A stretch of 33,419 nucleotides of DNA, taken from contig CAUZIY010000013.1 in NCBI GenBank assembly GCA_963579995.1, forward strand, positions 1 to 33,419, given 5' to 3'. The translations under genes and the position numbers were made by a program. A model generated the notes under the pieces. That model was not told where the DNA came from. It worked only from the letters and a program-made list of their open reading frames with translations, and searched no databases. Source of the stretch: UBA6626 sp963579995. Lineage in GTDB: Bacteria > Planctomycetota > Phycisphaerae > Phycisphaerales > Phycisphaeraceae. Shown here piece by piece: positions 33,270-33,419 of the stretch; position 1 is the first letter of the stretch; each line of letters starts with the position of its first letter.

Positions 33270-33419
33270 GTGTCGTCGTATGACACGGCCAAGGCCGCGT
33301 GCCCGAGTGGACTAAGGGAGCGGATTGCAAATCCGAACGCAAATCAATCCCAACAAGAGGTTACGACGTCAGTGCAGCAGGATTGCAGCACTATTCTGGA
33401 CCACTTCACGCCGCAGCAG
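33270..33419 (+). CDS. possible gene start, open to the right edge
   Basis: A frame opens with GTG at 33270 and runs 50 codons to the edge without a stop (SSYDTAKAACPSG near the start, STILDHFTPQQ at the edge). I do not recognise it and see no clear ribosome site. It overlaps the tRNA-like element entirely, so at most one of the two is likely to be a normal gene. Confidence 0.25.
   Translation, partial: MSSYDTAKAACPSGLRERIANPNANQSQQEVTTSVQQDCSTILDHFTPQQ
33293..33336 (+). tRNA. tRNA-Cys(GCA)-like 5' half, T arm not found
   Basis: The left half of a cloverleaf is clear: a possible acceptor strand at 33293-33299, TG at 33300-33301, D stem CCC/GGG (33302-33304, 33316-33318) around GAGTGGACTAA with the conserved A14, G18-G19 and A21, then anticodon stem GCGGA/TCCGA with loop TTGCAAA and anticodon GCA at 33327-33329. 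The bottom pair of that stem is a G-A mismatch. No TTCGA-type T loop and no strand complementary to the acceptor appear in the remaining 83 bp. It is either interrupted by an insertion whose end lies outside the window, a tRNA fragment, or a chance match within a coding frame. Confidence 0.4.

Noticed and set aside
1..33419. CRISPR array, insertion sequence or prophage
   Set aside because: I found no regular spaced repeats, transposase, integrase or phage structural genes on either strand.

Overview
The window looks like chromosomal DNA of a planctomycete, most likely a marine Phycisphaerae-type lineage. The grounds are seen in the sequence: an extracellular protein with an N-terminal LEPRTLLSA (LEPR-XLL) motif, an alpha/beta hydrolase carrying both a dockerin type I repeat pair and a C-terminal VPEP (PEP-CTERM) sorting signal, two formylglycine-type sulfatases, and a PheT that lacks the usual OB-fold insertion. 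These traits are typical of that phylum as far as I know, but no phylogeny was run. I see no phage, IS element, CRISPR array or rRNA.

Region 1 (1-13.2 kb) is mostly housekeeping and central metabolism. On the minus strand an S41 C-terminal processing protease overlaps tsaD by 4 bp (tsaD runs off the left edge). A plus-strand sarcosine/N-methyl amino acid oxidase follows, convergent with a complete minus-strand glycolate oxidase operon glcD-glcE-glcF. Two small lipoprotein genes flank a TetR-family regulator that has a 10-bp perfect inverted repeat in its upstream region. pheT closes the region.

Region 2 (13.3-23.4 kb) is an accessory catabolic or surface-modification locus. Minus strand: an orphan 144-codon gene tightly joined to a phytanoyl-CoA-dioxygenase-like gene, then a probable operon AAC(3)-like acetyltransferase, SGNH hydrolase, sulfatase, fatty acid desaturase. 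Plus strand: an Asp-box (sialidase-like) beta-propeller protein, a neutral-ceramidase-like protein and a hexapeptide acyltransferase.

Region 3 (23.6-27.1 kb) holds two exported proteins on the minus strand: the dockerin/PEP-CTERM hydrolase and a LEPR-XLL cyclophilin with a histidine-rich domain. Each has a perfect TATAAT upstream.

Region 4 (27.5-33.4 kb) carries a plus-strand set of a five-bladed-propeller glycosidase-like protein, a second sulfatase and a second Asp-box propeller paralogous to the one in region 2. A KDPG-aldolase-like gene lies on the minus strand. At the right edge is a tRNA-Cys-like 5' half with no recognisable T arm, embedded in an open reading frame that leaves the window.

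The inferred theme of regions 2 and 4 is breakdown or remodelling of a sulfated, acylated glycan or glycolipid: sulfatases remove sulfate, propeller proteins and the glycosidase-like protein act on sugars, SGNH and ceramidase-like enzymes act on ester or amide acyl groups, and the aldolase could take up sugar-acid products. None of the catalytic proteins in these two regions shows a clear signal peptide, and no transporter or regulator is linked, so the pathway would have to be intracellular or rely on genes elsewhere.
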